A DNA stretch of 54,366 bases, taken from positions 1 to 54,366 of the forward strand of contig CANRJP010000006.1 in assembly GCA_947630975.1 (NCBI GenBank). Reading direction: 5' to 3'. Positions 1-9,700 of this stretch are shown piece after piece. The notes under the pieces are model-generated. The model ran no database searches, was not told the DNA's origin, and was given only the letters and a program-made list of their open reading frames with translations. The position numbers and the translations under genes are program-made. Within the stretch, counting starts at the first letter, position 1, and every line of letters begins with the position of its first letter. The stretch comes from an uncultured Clostridia bacterium (GTDB lineage: Bacteria > Bacillota > Clostridia > UMGS1883).

Positions 1-1
1 C

Positions 2-43
2 CAGATGGTACGCACTATCAAGTATTTTGCCGAACTCGGCTGA
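2..43 (+). CDS. 3' end of an upstream CDS (partial, ...QMVRTIKYFAELG*), product unknown
   Basis: Open frame from the window edge ending in TGA, followed directly by a terminator hairpin. Confidence 0.4.
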   Translation, partial: QMVRTIKYFAELG

Positions 44-60
44 TCTAAAAAATTTAACTG

Positions 61-96
61 CTGAAAGGCTGCCGCCATGCGCGGCGGCCTTTTCAG
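61..96 (+). terminator. Rho-independent terminator-like hairpin
   Basis: CTGAAAGGCTGCCGC-CATGC-GCGGCGGCCTTTTCAG stem-loop just after the stop at 43. Confidence 0.65.
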
Positions 97-100
97 TTTG

Positions 101-175
101 ATACTAATACCCAATTAAAGTCAGACACCGAGCGACGAGAATTTTTCGTGACATACTAATCCCTATTAAAAGCGT
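101..175 (+). repeat. Two directly repeated copies of the ATACTAATCCC(A/T)ATTAAAA motif (family C terminal motif), degraded
   Basis: atactaatacccaattaaag at 101-120 and atactaatccctattaaaagcgtc at 153-176 match the terminal inverted repeats of the element at 44254-44617. Confidence 0.6.
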
Positions 176-256
176 CAACCGATAGGGGAGGATTTTTTGT
201 GCCGGACAAGGAAGAGGCCACAGGCAATACTGTATGTATTGACAAGCATTACGGGC

Positions 257-287
257 CCCACAAAAACAACAGAGTTGTTTTTGTGGG
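257..287. repeat. Hairpin remnant related to the interior of the family C element
   Basis: CCCACAAAAACAAC-aga-GTTGTTTTTGTGGG, perfect 14-bp stem; with flanking agaggagaagcg it resembles the reverse complement of 44495-44536. Confidence 0.6.
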
Positions 288-315
288 AAGAGGAGAAGCG
301 ACCGATTGAGCCAAA

Positions 316-644
316 GGGGCTGTAAAAAAACTTACAATGTAACCTTGAGGCACGGGGGCTGTCCAAAAAAATCGTGCAGAACGGACGAAAATCAGCCCGC
401 ACAGGCGGCCCATGCCGCCGAGCAGGCCCTCCCGCCGACGTACAAAAGTACGTCAAGGGTGATTTTCGTTCGTAGTTCAAGGGCTTAAAATACAAAGAAA
501 AACCGTCTTTTTTCTCGTAAAAAGGCGGTTTTTCCACATCAATTTACAAATTTGATTGTATCGCCGGATTTATCAATACATAAATTTGGCTTAAATAAAG
601 GTTTTTTGCCTTTGAACGGTCTGCGCGACTTTTTTTACAGCCCC
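316..644 (+). repeat. Family A MITE-like element, copy 1 (~329 bp)
   Basis: Terminal inverted repeat GGGGCTGTAAAAAAA / TTTTTTTACAGCCCC; interior matches 25377-25701 (reverse orientation) over most of its length. Confidence 0.75.
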
Positions 645-674
645 TTGCGATATGAGGTCAGCTTCGACGAGTTG

Positions 675-737
675 GCGCGGACTTCGCCGCCACAAGCTAT
701 ACCGTGCTTGCGGCGGCGCCGTTCCGCGCGTTTTTTT
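675..737 (+). terminator. Long GC-rich hairpin followed by T7
   Basis: GCGCGG..GCCGCC.CAAGC...GCTTGCGGCGGC..CCGCGC then GTTTTTTT. Confidence 0.5.
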
Positions 738-750
738 GGGTTTAAATCAT

Positions 751-2130
751 TTATTCGGGTTGAGGAGCGGCTTCCGCCGGAGCCTCGGCCTTTTCCTTAC
801 CCAGATACTCGGGCAGCTTCATGCCCGCCATGTCGAAAAGCTCGCTCATGGGCGGCACGGCCTTTGCCATATTACTGATAAAGTTGGCGGTGGAGCTGCC
901 CTCCTTGCCGCTGTCCCATACGGTGACCTTGTCTATCTTGATGTTCTTGATGGCGTCAACCTGTATGCGCATGAGCTCCTCCATCTTGTCGGCCAGCATC
1001 AGACGCAGGGCGTCGGCGGCGCTGCCGCCTGCGGCGGAAACTATCTTTTCAAAGCCCTCGGCCTGCTTGGTGAGTATCTCCTGCATACCGCGGGCCTCGG
1101 CCTCCATCTTGGCGTAGATGGCGTCGGCCTCGCCCTTGGCCTTTATGCGGGCCTGTTCGGCCTCGGCGGCGGCGGCGATCTCCCGCTGGCGTTTGTCTAT
1201 CTCGGCCTTTACCAGCACGTCGGCCTCAAGAGTGGCCTGTTCGCGGGCGGCACGGGCAAGCTCGGCCTCCTTTTCGGCGCCGTAGGCGTCCTCGAGGGCC
1301 TTTGCCTCCTGAATTTTTTCGGCGGCGGTGGCCCGGCGGAGGGCCTCGGCCTCCTGCTCGCGCCGGACGGCGTTGGACTTGGCTATGGTTATCTGGGCCT
1401 CGTTCTCGCCTGTGATGGCAAGGCTGTTGGCCTCGGAAACCTGAATACGCTGGTCACGCTGGGCGTTGGCTTGACCGATGGAGCCGTCGCGCTCCTTTTC
1501 GGCCACGGAACGCTTGGCGTCGTTGATGGCCTTGGCGGCGGCTTCCTTGCCCAGGGCGGAGATATAGCCGCTCTCGTCGGAAATATCGGTGACGTTCACG
1601 TTGATAAGGCGGAGGCCTATCTTTTTCAGCTCACTCTCAACGTTGCGGCTCACCGCCAGCAGGAACTTGTCACGGTCGGTGTTTATCTCCTCGATGTCCA
1701 TGGTGGCGATGATAAGGCGCAGCTGGCCGAAGATGATGTCCCTCGCCAGCTCCTGTATCTCGTTCAGCTTCAGGCCCAGCAGACGCTCGGCGGCGTTCTG
1801 CATTATGCCCGGCTCGGTGGAAATGCCCACGGTAAAGCGGCTGGGCACATCGATACGGATATTCTGGCGGGAAAGGGCGTTTTTCAGATCGACGCTGATG
1901 GAAATGGGCGTCAGATCCAGATAGGCGTAGTCCTGAATTACCGGCCAGATAAAGGCCGCTCCGCCGTGAATGCACTTGGCGCTGCGGCTGGAGCCGTCGC
2001 TGTTGGTGCCCACCTTACCGTAGATAACCATGACCTTGTCGGAGGGGCACTTCCGATAGCGGCTGATGATGAGGGCCACCGTGGACAGGGCCAGCACCAC
2101 GATTACACAGATAAGAATTAACCATTCCAT
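751..2130 (-). CDS. Flotillin-like SPFH domain membrane protein
   Basis: 459 aa; N-terminal TM, SPFH-type sequence, Ala/Glu-rich helical stalk, flotillin-like C-terminus. Confidence 0.88.
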   Translation of the reverse strand: MEWLILICVIVVLALSTVALIISRYRKCPSDKVMVIYGKVGTNSDGSSRSAKCIHGGAAFIWPVIQDYAYLDLTPISISVDLKNALSRQNIRIDVPSRFTVGISTEPGIMQNAAERLLGLKLNEIQELARDIIFGQLRLIIATMDIEEINTDRDKFLLAVSRNVESELKKIGLRLINVNVTDISDESGYISALGKEAAAKAINDAKRSVAEKERDGSIGQANAQRDQRIQVSEANSLAITGENEAQITIAKSNAVRREQEAEALRRATAAEKIQEAKALEDAYGAEKEAELARAAREQATLEADVLVKAEIDKRQREIAAAAEAEQARIKAKGEADAIYAKMEAEARGMQEILTKQAEGFEKIVSAAGGSAADALRLMLADKMEELMRIQVDAIKNIKIDKVTVWDSGKEGSSTANFISNMAKAVPPMSELFDMAGMKLPEYLGKEKAEAPAEAAPQPE

Positions 2131-2153
2131 AAATGTTTCCTCCTTGAAATTTT

Positions 2154-2325
2154 AGGCAATACCGCACAGAGATTGTACCCGTATTGCGCCGCAGATTTTT
2201 TGACGGAATTACGAAAACGACGAAGGAATACTGTCGTATTTCAAGGAGTTTTCGTAAGAAACGTCGGAAAAAATGCAAGCAAGACGGGTGCAAAGCTCAC
2301 AAGCGGTCTTTGTACGGTATTGCCT
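2154..2325 (+). repeat. Family B MITE-like element, copy 1 (172 bp)
   Basis: TIR AGGCAATACCGCACA ... TGTACGGTATTGCCT; near-identical inverted copy at 2797-2968. Confidence 0.85.
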
Positions 2326-2685
2326 TTATTTACCGTCAAATTCCCGTTTCAGCGCCCGCTCAACCGGGAACAACGAACCAACCATTATTATGCCCTGAAC
2401 TGCCACAAGGGCGCATGACACATAGCCGAATGTGCCGAGACCGCTGTTAAGAAACGGCAGGTGCACGGCTGCCGAAATTGGCAGCATCACAAGTCCGGCT
2501 TTAAACCACAGCTTTCCGCAGTACGCCTGAGCAAAAGCCCAGGCCTCGGGGCTTTTCATTGAGCGGGGCGTCCGGTAACCATACAAGCCGTTTGGCTTTT
2601 TCGGCGGACGTCTCAGCATCAGCCAGCCGCCCGCAGCCATAGCCAGCGGTATCAGCAAATCGCAGAAAAATATAAATAATTTCAT
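2326..2685 (-). CDS. SdpI/YhfL family membrane protein
   Basis: 119 aa; hydrophobic with GYRTPRSMKSPEAWAFAQ motif typical of SdpI family; SD GAGGAGGTAA upstream. Confidence 0.75.
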   Translation of the reverse strand: MKLFIFFCDLLIPLAMAAGGWLMLRRPPKKPNGLYGYRTPRSMKSPEAWAFAQAYCGKLWFKAGLVMLPISAAVHLPFLNSGLGTFGYVSCALVAVQGIIMVGSLFPVERALKREFDGK

Positions 2686-2689
2686 GGGT

Positions 2690-2794
2690 TTACCTCCTCA
2701 GAAATTCGACGACCGCGTTTCGCTTTCCGCCGGTCAGCACGCTCCCGATTTTCGCAAGAACCTCATCAGGGCTTTTGTCAGTGAAAAATTTCAT
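2690..2794 (-). CDS. Short ORF (34 aa, MKFFTDKSPDEVLAKIGSVLTGGKRNAVVEFLRR), possibly a truncated gene
   Basis: Unique (non-repeat) part of the 2690-2947 ORF between family B copy 2 and the SdpI gene; its stop overlaps the SdpI SD. Confidence 0.3.
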   Translation of the reverse strand: MKFFTDKSPDEVLAKIGSVLTGGKRNAVVEFLRR

Positions 2795-2796
2795 TA

Positions 2797-2968
2797 AGGC
2801 AATACCGCACAAAGACCGCTTGTGAGCTTTGCACCCGTCTTGCTTGCATCTTTTCCGACGTATCTTACGAAAACTCCTTGAAATACGACAGTATTCCTTC
2901 GTCGTTTTCGTAATTCCGTCAAAAAATCTGCGACGCAATACGGGCACAATCTCTGTGCGGTATTGCCT
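2797..2968 (-). repeat. Family B MITE-like element, copy 2 (172 bp, inverted)
   Basis: AGGCAATACCGCACA ... TGTGCGGTATTGCCT; reverse complement of copy 1 with few mismatches, same length. Confidence 0.85.
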
Positions 2969-2977
2969 TAATTCTCC

Positions 2978-3628
2978 TCACTTCTCCCTCACCACCAGCG
3001 TACCCAAAGTATTGACGCCAACCACGGTGACCTCCCGTCCGGTGGGTATCTCCTCCCCGTCGGTGACGGCGTCCAGCTCGGAAAACCGCTCCTGAAGGAC
3101 GAGGTTCACCTTGCCGCTGCCCTGACGGTCGGCGGGCACCGGCACATACACGGTGCCGGACTTGCCAACGGCGTTGCGGGGGTCAAGGTTGCCGGACTGC
3201 TGGAGCCGAAGCATGGCCCGCATGAGCATGGCAATAAGTATCATGGCCACCGCTCCGGCGCAAAACGCCCCGACAATGGCGGCCCACAGGGGCATACCGG
3301 CGGCCAGCAGGGCCGGGCCCGTCCAGCCGAACACCGCGAAAAACGCCACAAAGCCCCGAACGGTGAACACCCGCAGATCCCCCTCAAGCCCGCCGTGGAC
3401 GTCGGGGATGCCGTCGCCGTCAAGGTCTACGCCGTCGGGCATATCGAGGCCGTCGGGAATACCGTCGCCGTCGAAGTCAACACCGTCGCCGCCGCCGAGA
3501 CCGATGAGCAGCATTACGGTCTGAATGACAAGCACCAGCGTCGCGGGCACCGCCACAAAGAGAAATCCGTGCTGGGCGGCGGACATGGCGTTCCACCAAT
3601 TTACAATAAACATACGTAACCCTCCCAT
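2978..3628 (-). CDS. NfeD-like / OB-fold membrane protein (flotillin partner) with DxDGDGIPD repeats
   Basis: 216 aa; TM segments and C-terminal OB-like region; neighbours flotillin gene. True start may be internal (MFIVNWWNAM). Confidence 0.65.
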   Translation of the reverse strand: MGGLRMFIVNWWNAMSAAQHGFLFVAVPATLVLVIQTVMLLIGLGGGDGVDFDGDGIPDGLDMPDGVDLDGDGIPDVHGGLEGDLRVFTVRGFVAFFAVFGWTGPALLAAGMPLWAAIVGAFCAGAVAMILIAMLMRAMLRLQQSGNLDPRNAVGKSGTVYVPVPADRQGSGKVNLVLQERFSELDAVTDGEEIPTGREVTVVGVNTLGTLVVREK

Positions 3629-3634
3629 TAAATG

Positions 3635-4180
3635 TCACAGGTTCAGACCCTCGGCCAGAAGCGAGGCTCTGGACTTGAGTATAGACGCCCCGTAGGCCGT
3701 AGCCATTACCCGCAGGGTGTCGCCCAGCCGGGCGCGGACGAAGCCGTCCCCGCACTCCGCCACGGTGAGCTCCACGGCGGAGCTTACGGACTCCTCCCGA
3801 AAATCCTTCAAAAGACCGATGGTCTGTATGAAGTAACAATACAGGGTAAAATCGTCCACAAGGTCGTCGCTCTCGTCGTCCAGATGGCCGTTGATGTAGC
3901 CCATCAGGGCCGTCACCCGGTCTATCTGCATGATTTCCTTTAAAAAGCTTATGAAAACTATGCGGCAAAACTGCCGCTTGCTGTATTTCTTGTTCACCGG
4001 CGGCGACACGAAGCCCCGCTTCACCCAGTTTTGTATGACGTGGGGAGCGCAGTCCGTAATTCCGGCCACCTGACTGAGCACCAGCCCGCCGGTGAGGAAA
4101 ATCGAGTCCAGCAGATTTTCCGCCGCCGCGTAGGTAAGTTCCCTCACCTCGATATTTGTTCCCGGGAGCACATACATCAA
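3635..4180 (-). CDS. DUF1836-type HTH regulator
   Basis: 181 aa; LSQVAGITDCAPHVIQNWVKRGFVSPPVNKKYSKRQFCRI is MerR-like HTH as in DUF1836 proteins. Confidence 0.8.
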   Translation of the reverse strand: MMYVLPGTNIEVRELTYAAAENLLDSIFLTGGLVLSQVAGITDCAPHVIQNWVKRGFVSPPVNKKYSKRQFCRIVFISFLKEIMQIDRVTALMGYINGHLDDESDDLVDDFTLYCYFIQTIGLLKDFREESVSSAVELTVAECGDGFVRARLGDTLRVMATAYGASILKSRASLLAEGLNL

Positions 4181-4204
4181 ATCACCCTTTCATCTTATGA
4201 GATG

Positions 4205-4233
4205 ATTATATCACATGGTCACGTGATTGTCAA
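4205..4233 (-). promoter_or_regulatory. Sigma-A promoter TTGACA-17-TATAAT with a near-palindrome in the spacer
   Basis: Minus strand TTGACA ATCACGTGACCATGTGA TATAAT, 25 nt upstream of the DUF1836 ATG. Confidence 0.85.
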
Positions 4234-4313
4234 TAGGTTTTTATAAAGTTTTGAATATTTTTTTATTAACGGCGAAAAATAACCTCAAAATTACTATGTG
4301 GGGGATGGTTAAA

Positions 4314-6716
4314 TTGAAGGCGTTAATACTTGCCGGCGGAGAGGGCGCAAGGCTCAGGCCCCTGACCTGCGACCGGCCCAAGCCCATGCTGCAAATTCTG
4401 GATCGGACCGTGCTGGAGCGCTGTGTGGAGCTGTTAAGAGACGGCGGCATAACGGACATAGGCGTGACCCTGGGCTATATGCCCGGCACAGTGAGGGAAA
4501 GGCTGGGCGACGGCGGCAGGCTCGGGGTGAAAATAACCTATTTCACCGAAAGCTCGCCGCTGGGCACGGCGGGAGCGGTAAAAAACGCCGCCCGATTTAC
4601 GGACGGCGGCAGCGTTATGGTCATGAGCGGCAGCACCCTGACGGATATGGAGCCGAAGGAGCTGATCAGGTTCCACGAGAGCAGAGGGGCGCTGGCCACC
4701 CTTGTTCTCACCCGCTCCGACGGGGATCACGACTACGGCTCGGCGACGGCGGAGGAGGACGGCAGGATCACCCGCCTGAACGAAAATCCCGATTGGGGCC
4801 TTGCGGTGAGTTCATACGCCAACGCCGGAATCTGCGTTCTTTCCCCCGAGCTCATCGATCACATTCCTCAAGGGGTATTTTCGGATCTGAACAGGGACGT
4901 GTTCCCCGCCCTGCTGGAGGATCCGCGGGGCATTTACGGCTTTATACACAAAGGCTATTGGCGGGGAATAAGCGACCTCAGCTCCTACCGCCGGTGCCAC
5001 GAGGACATCTTGGACGGCAAAATCGGCTTTCCCCTGCCGGACAGCGGGGACGGGATCTACCTCGGCGAGGGAGCGGTAATCGAGCAGGGCGCTCTCGTGC
5101 GGCCGCCGGTGTATATCGGCGCCGGAAGCCGCGTATGTAAGGGAGCGAGGATAGAGCCGTACAGCGTCCTCGGCCGAAACGTCACCGTCAGCGGAGGAGC
5201 CGGTGTAAAGCGGGCGGTGGTGCTGGACGGCTGCCGTCTGGAAGAAAACTCCCAGCTGCGCGGCGCTGTGGCGGACGAAGGAGCCAGGCTCTGCAAGGGC
5301 AGCGCCGTTTACGAACAGGCGATCATAGGCCGGGGCAGTATTGTGGGCGAAAACTGCGCCGTGAAGCCCAACGTCCGCATCTGGCCCCAGAAGGAACTGC
5401 CCGCCGACCGGGTGCAGCGCACCAATCTCATCTGGGGAAGCTGCGGCGGCGGGAGGATATGGAACCGCACCGGACTTTTCGGAGAGCTGGGCGTCGAAAT
5501 TACGCCGGAGACCATGACCCGTCTGGGTGCGGCCATGGGAACGCTGGCGGGCTGCGACAGGGTGGCGGCCTCGGACAGCGGAAGTCCGGCGGCGGCCATG
5601 CTTAAGTCGGCCTTCATGGGCGGAGTGCTGTCCACCGGGGCCAGGCTCTACGACTTCGGAGAACAACCCCTGCCCGTGACGCGCAGCGGCATACGCTTCC
5701 ACCGTCTCTGCGCCGGAGCGTCAATCAACGTCTACAGCCGCGGAGGAGCGGACTACGGTGAGATACGGATAGTGGGGGCCGGAGGAGCCGACCCGGAGGC
5801 GGACTTCATGTCGGCCCTTCGGGGCAGCTACGAGAGGGAGGATTTTTCCCGAAGCGGCGGCGACAGCATACACGAGACGGAATACCTCTTCGAATACAAG
5901 CTGTTTTATTTGAAAAACCTGATAAACTCAACAAAGAAACAGAGCCTGGGCTATAAAATCCTTGTGGGCGGCGGCTCGCCATGGGCGGAAAGGCTGCTCG
6001 TCAGCGCCGGGAACGACCTGAACTGCCACGTGGAAACCTTGAGCGGCACCGATGCCGCCGAGCTGGCGGAAAAGGTGCCCGCCGAGGAAGCTGATCTCGG
6101 AGCGGTCATTGACCCCTCCTGTCAGGAGCTGACCCTTATAGACGGCGGCGGGCAGATAGTCGACCGGGACAGGTACACCCTGCTGACGGCCATGGCCGTC
6201 ATGCAAAGCCACAAAAACGCCCGCATCTACGTTCCGGTATCGGCGCCCTCGGGAGTGGAGGAATTGGCGGCCCGTCACGGAGCGGAAGTAATTAGGACGA
6301 AAAATTCCCCGCCGGAGCTGATGCGGGAACTTACAAACTCCTCCGACCCGATGCTTCAGGATCAATTTATATACAACTTCGACGCCGTGGGCGCACTTAT
6401 AAAGCTGACGGACTTTATGAAGAGCGAAAACTCGACCTTGGCCGAGCTTTTGAAGCGATTGCCGGAGACCCATATGGTGCACACCGGCGTCGACTGCGAA
6501 AAGTCCTCCGAGGCCATGGATCGGCTGTTCTGCCTGCACAGGGAGCAGCAGCCCGACCTGACCGACGGCATCAGACTCAGCTTTGACAAGGGCTGGGTAC
6601 TGGTGCTGCCGTCGGAAAGCAGCCGTTCTATCAACATCATCAGTCAGGGGTACTGCGAGGAATACGCCCGGGAGCTGGCGGATATGTGCGTCGACGAAAT
6701 ATTGAACACAAATTAG
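4314..6716 (+). CDS. Sugar-phosphate nucleotidyltransferase with left-handed beta-helix region and C-terminal (degenerate) phosphomannomutase-like domain
   Basis: KALILAGGEGARLRPLTCDRPKPMLQI; ORF reported from 4227. TTG at 4314 (MKALILAGG) with GGGGGATGG upstream, or ATG at 4305, are more likely starts. Confidence 0.85.
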   Translation: MKALILAGGEGARLRPLTCDRPKPMLQILDRTVLERCVELLRDGGITDIGVTLGYMPGTVRERLGDGGRLGVKITYFTESSPLGTAGAVKNAARFTDGGSVMVMSGSTLTDMEPKELIRFHESRGALATLVLTRSDGDHDYGSATAEEDGRITRLNENPDWGLAVSSYANAGICVLSPELIDHIPQGVFSDLNRDVFPALLEDPRGIYGFIHKGYWRGISDLSSYRRCHEDILDGKIGFPLPDSGDGIYLGEGAVIEQGALVRPPVYIGAGSRVCKGARIEPYSVLGRNVTVSGGAGVKRAVVLDGCRLEENSQLRGAVADEGARLCKGSAVYEQAIIGRGSIVGENCAVKPNVRIWPQKELPADRVQRTNLIWGSCGGGRIWNRTGLFGELGVEITPETMTRLGAAMGTLAGCDRVAASDSGSPAAAMLKSAFMGGVLSTGARLYDFGEQPLPVTRSGIRFHRLCAGASINVYSRGGADYGEIRIVGAGGADPEADFMSALRGSYEREDFSRSGGDSIHETEYLFEYKLFYLKNLINSTKKQSLGYKILVGGGSPWAERLLVSAGNDLNCHVETLSGTDAAELAEKVPAEEADLGAVIDPSCQELTLIDGGGQIVDRDRYTLLTAMAVMQSHKNARIYVPVSAPSGVEELAARHGAEVIRTKNSPPELMRELTNSSDPMLQDQFIYNFDAVGALIKLTDFMKSENSTLAELLKRLPETHMVHTGVDCEKSSEAMDRLFCLHREQQPDLTDGIRLSFDKGWVLVLPSESSRSINIISQGYCEEYARELADMCVDEILNTN

Positions 6717-6765
6717 TACAAAATTGGGGCAGCCATTCGGCTGCCCCAACTGATTTATTTGATTT

Positions 6766-9700
6766 TTACAGGCTCTGAATACCGTCGTCGAACTTTGCAG
6801 TGTCAACTATTTCCTCAACGGGAGCCGCGTCAAACTCGGAATAGTACACGTCCGTCAAATCGTCATAGTTATCCGCCGTGTCGCCCAAGGATTCGGTCGT
6901 GGCGTCACTTGTCCATCCCTCGGAATAAAGCGCCTCATAGGTTTCACGAAGCGTCTGAGAATCAGAGATCTCATCATACTCATAGAGGATGTAGCTTTCC
7001 TTAACTCTAAGGTTAAGGTTATTCGCATTACCCTGACGGCGAACGAGAACAAGCTGATTTTCGGCGAGCGAACCGTTGCCCACGCTGTCGACGCCGATGA
7101 TGTAGCCGCGGTTGTCATACACAAACCTGAAGCAATCGCCTTCTACGGGTTCATCGTAAAGCATATCGTTCTCTCCGCTGCCGTACTTGATATTCATTTT
7201 TGAGAAGTACTTAAGCGCGTCTATTTCCATTATACGTCCTACATAGTAGAGCTGACGCTCGGACCAGTAACCGTTGAGCGAGTACAGGCCGTATGGGAAC
7301 TTGTACTTTTGATTGGAATTCTTACCTCCGTCCGCTTCGTCTGAGGTGGGGTCATTCCAGCTTGTGCCGAAAATGCTTTCTATTCGACCGATCTTGCCTT
7401 CAAACCGGACAAACCTCACAATATCGCCGCGGCGCCACAAAGTTTGGCCGCTCCTAAAGCGGGCATCCTCATAATTCTCATGGAAGTCCGCATAGGTGGA
7501 GGAGCCGCCCTCCCAGTACATAAGTCTGTAATGAACGTCGCCGTTTTCCGGATCATAGTACTCAACAATGCGGTCAACAACTCTGATTCTGTCGCCCAAG
7601 CAAGCCTGATAGAATTCCTGAGGACCGGAGTTGCTGCTGGAGTTGGAACTCTGGGTCACATCAAAGTCATCGTACATTACGGCATAGGAAGCGTACTGAT
7701 TGTCACCGACATAGTAGAAGTAAGCCTCATACCACTCGAAATAGTAGTTTTCCCAAAGCTGGGAGGGCGTCATTACGCTGTAAACCTGGCTGTCGTCAAC
7801 CTTGGTGTCATTGTCGCTGGAAAGCATCAATACCGTGCCGTCGGTCACAAACACCTGATTGCCGGCTCTGTGGAAGCTGTGATACTTTGTGGAGTAATAG
7901 AGAGAGTCAAGTCTGTAAGTGCCATCCGTCGTCGACAACCTGTTGTCAGGCCGCTTCTGATAGTTCGCGCTAAAGCCCCGATCCCTTCCTACCCGGTCGG
8001 GAACATCACTGCCTGTGCCATTAACTAAATTAGTATTGTTAATATTTCCGTAATGCCAGCCGGAATTACGGCCTCTCTGAACGACACAACGTATTTCTTT
8101 GTCTGTATATCCCGTATCCGTCGTCATTTCAGGAACCGTTCTGGACGCGGTAGTAGAAGCGTTCATAATGATTTCGGTGATGTCGCCCTTATTATTGAGC
8201 TTGTAAAGAATACCCGCCATGGAGGGCTCGGCTATTATTTTGCCGGAATTCTCGGAATCGGGCTGGCGCTTGCCGAACAAAGGAGACTCCTCATCGGCTA
8301 TAAGCTCAAAGAGGTCGGTTCCCTTGTAATTTCTGCCATTGACGCTTACCGTACCGGCAAGGTTGTAGAGGCCGAAGGTTCCGTCGGACTTAAGCAGCTT
8401 GACTACGTCCCCGCCCTCGGTGAAGGTGCCCCTGTTGCAGGAAATATACATACCGATATTCATGCTGAGCTTATCCTCGCCGTCAAAGCCGGCTATTCTT
8501 CCGTCATAGGTGAGGTAGAAGGTTCCCTTGTCGCCTACGGACATAGCGTTTTCACTCTTCATGTAACCAATGACCTCATACTCTTTGTCATTGATTACGT
8601 ATGTACCGTCGTCGTTCTTTCTCTGAACGGTACCGGTAATGCTGTCGTTGGAAACGATAACGGTTCTCATTGTGCTGCCGGCGTCCTTGCTGACGGCCAC
8701 ATGAAGCACGCTGTTCTTGGTAATGGAGGAGAAGGGAACCGATTTGCCCTCGCCGTCCAGAATTCTTACATCATAGAGGTCGTCCTCGGTCTCGTCAAGC
8801 TGAACGGTTCTGACGCCCGTCGTATAGGCGGGATAAGCGGAAATCGTACCGCTGGAGGCCGAAGCGTTGAGCACAAGCATTATGTCATAGGCGGTAATAT
8901 CGACAAGGTCATAGAGATTATCATTATCCGTGTCGATAAGAGTCACCTGTCCGTAATTTGGTTTGAGGTCATTGAGCGTGAAATCGGTAAGAGCCACGCC
9001 GTTGTAAATCACGAGCGGAGAAGTGCTTATCTTTACGCTGCTGGTGGTCTTTGCGGTATCGCTCTTCCAATACTCGACGATATAAGCTTTGGTATTAAGG
9101 CTGACATCCTCGATATCCTCGGCGTTCAACTTGAAGTAATCGTTTCTGTTGGACTCAACCTTATAGGAGACGATCACACGCCTGTCTCTGTTTTCCGTTT
9201 CGAGAGCGTAGAAGGTCACATAATAACCTACATAGTCGCCGACATTTGTGTCGCCGTCGTAGAATATCTCGTCGCCTATCTTGACTTCGCCGTCCTCCAA
9301 GGTAGAAACGCCGTAAAGTCCGGTGCGGTCGTTTTCTTCAACGACGCCGCGAATTTTCTCTATATCAAAATAGGTATTGAGTATATTCTTACCCTTAACT
9401 ATCTCATAAGATACCCTGCTGTCGTTGGTATAGCTGGACTCGACCATCATATCGACGGTGAGCGCCTTGTAAATTATCTTGGCAACGTCACCGCGTGTAA
9501 TATACGAACCGACGGTGAGGCCGACGCCATTTGTGAGCTTAAGCTCGTTAGCCGTCATAAGATAACCGGTGGGATAGTCCGCAAGCGTCGTGGCATAATA
9601 GTCATAGCCTATGGCGCCAACGATCATCTTGACCGCCTGTTCATATGTGACGGGATCGTCGGGATAGAAGTATCCGTCGTCGGAGCCGTCGATGATACCG

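Noticed and set aside
175-537. 120-aa minus-strand ORF
   Set aside because: Lies within family A and C repeat DNA; part of its translation recurs in the 39617-39808 ORF, as expected for a repeat-derived artefact
652-2121. 489-aa plus-strand ORF opposite flotillin
   Set aside because: Antisense shadow of the SPFH gene; low-complexity Gly/Leu-rich translation
2173-2450. ORFs encoding RRRFFDGITKTTKEYCRISRSFRK and MHPSCLHFFRR sequences (also 2690-2947, 2829-3095)
   Set aside because: Translations of the 172-bp family B element on both strands; no independent coding evidence
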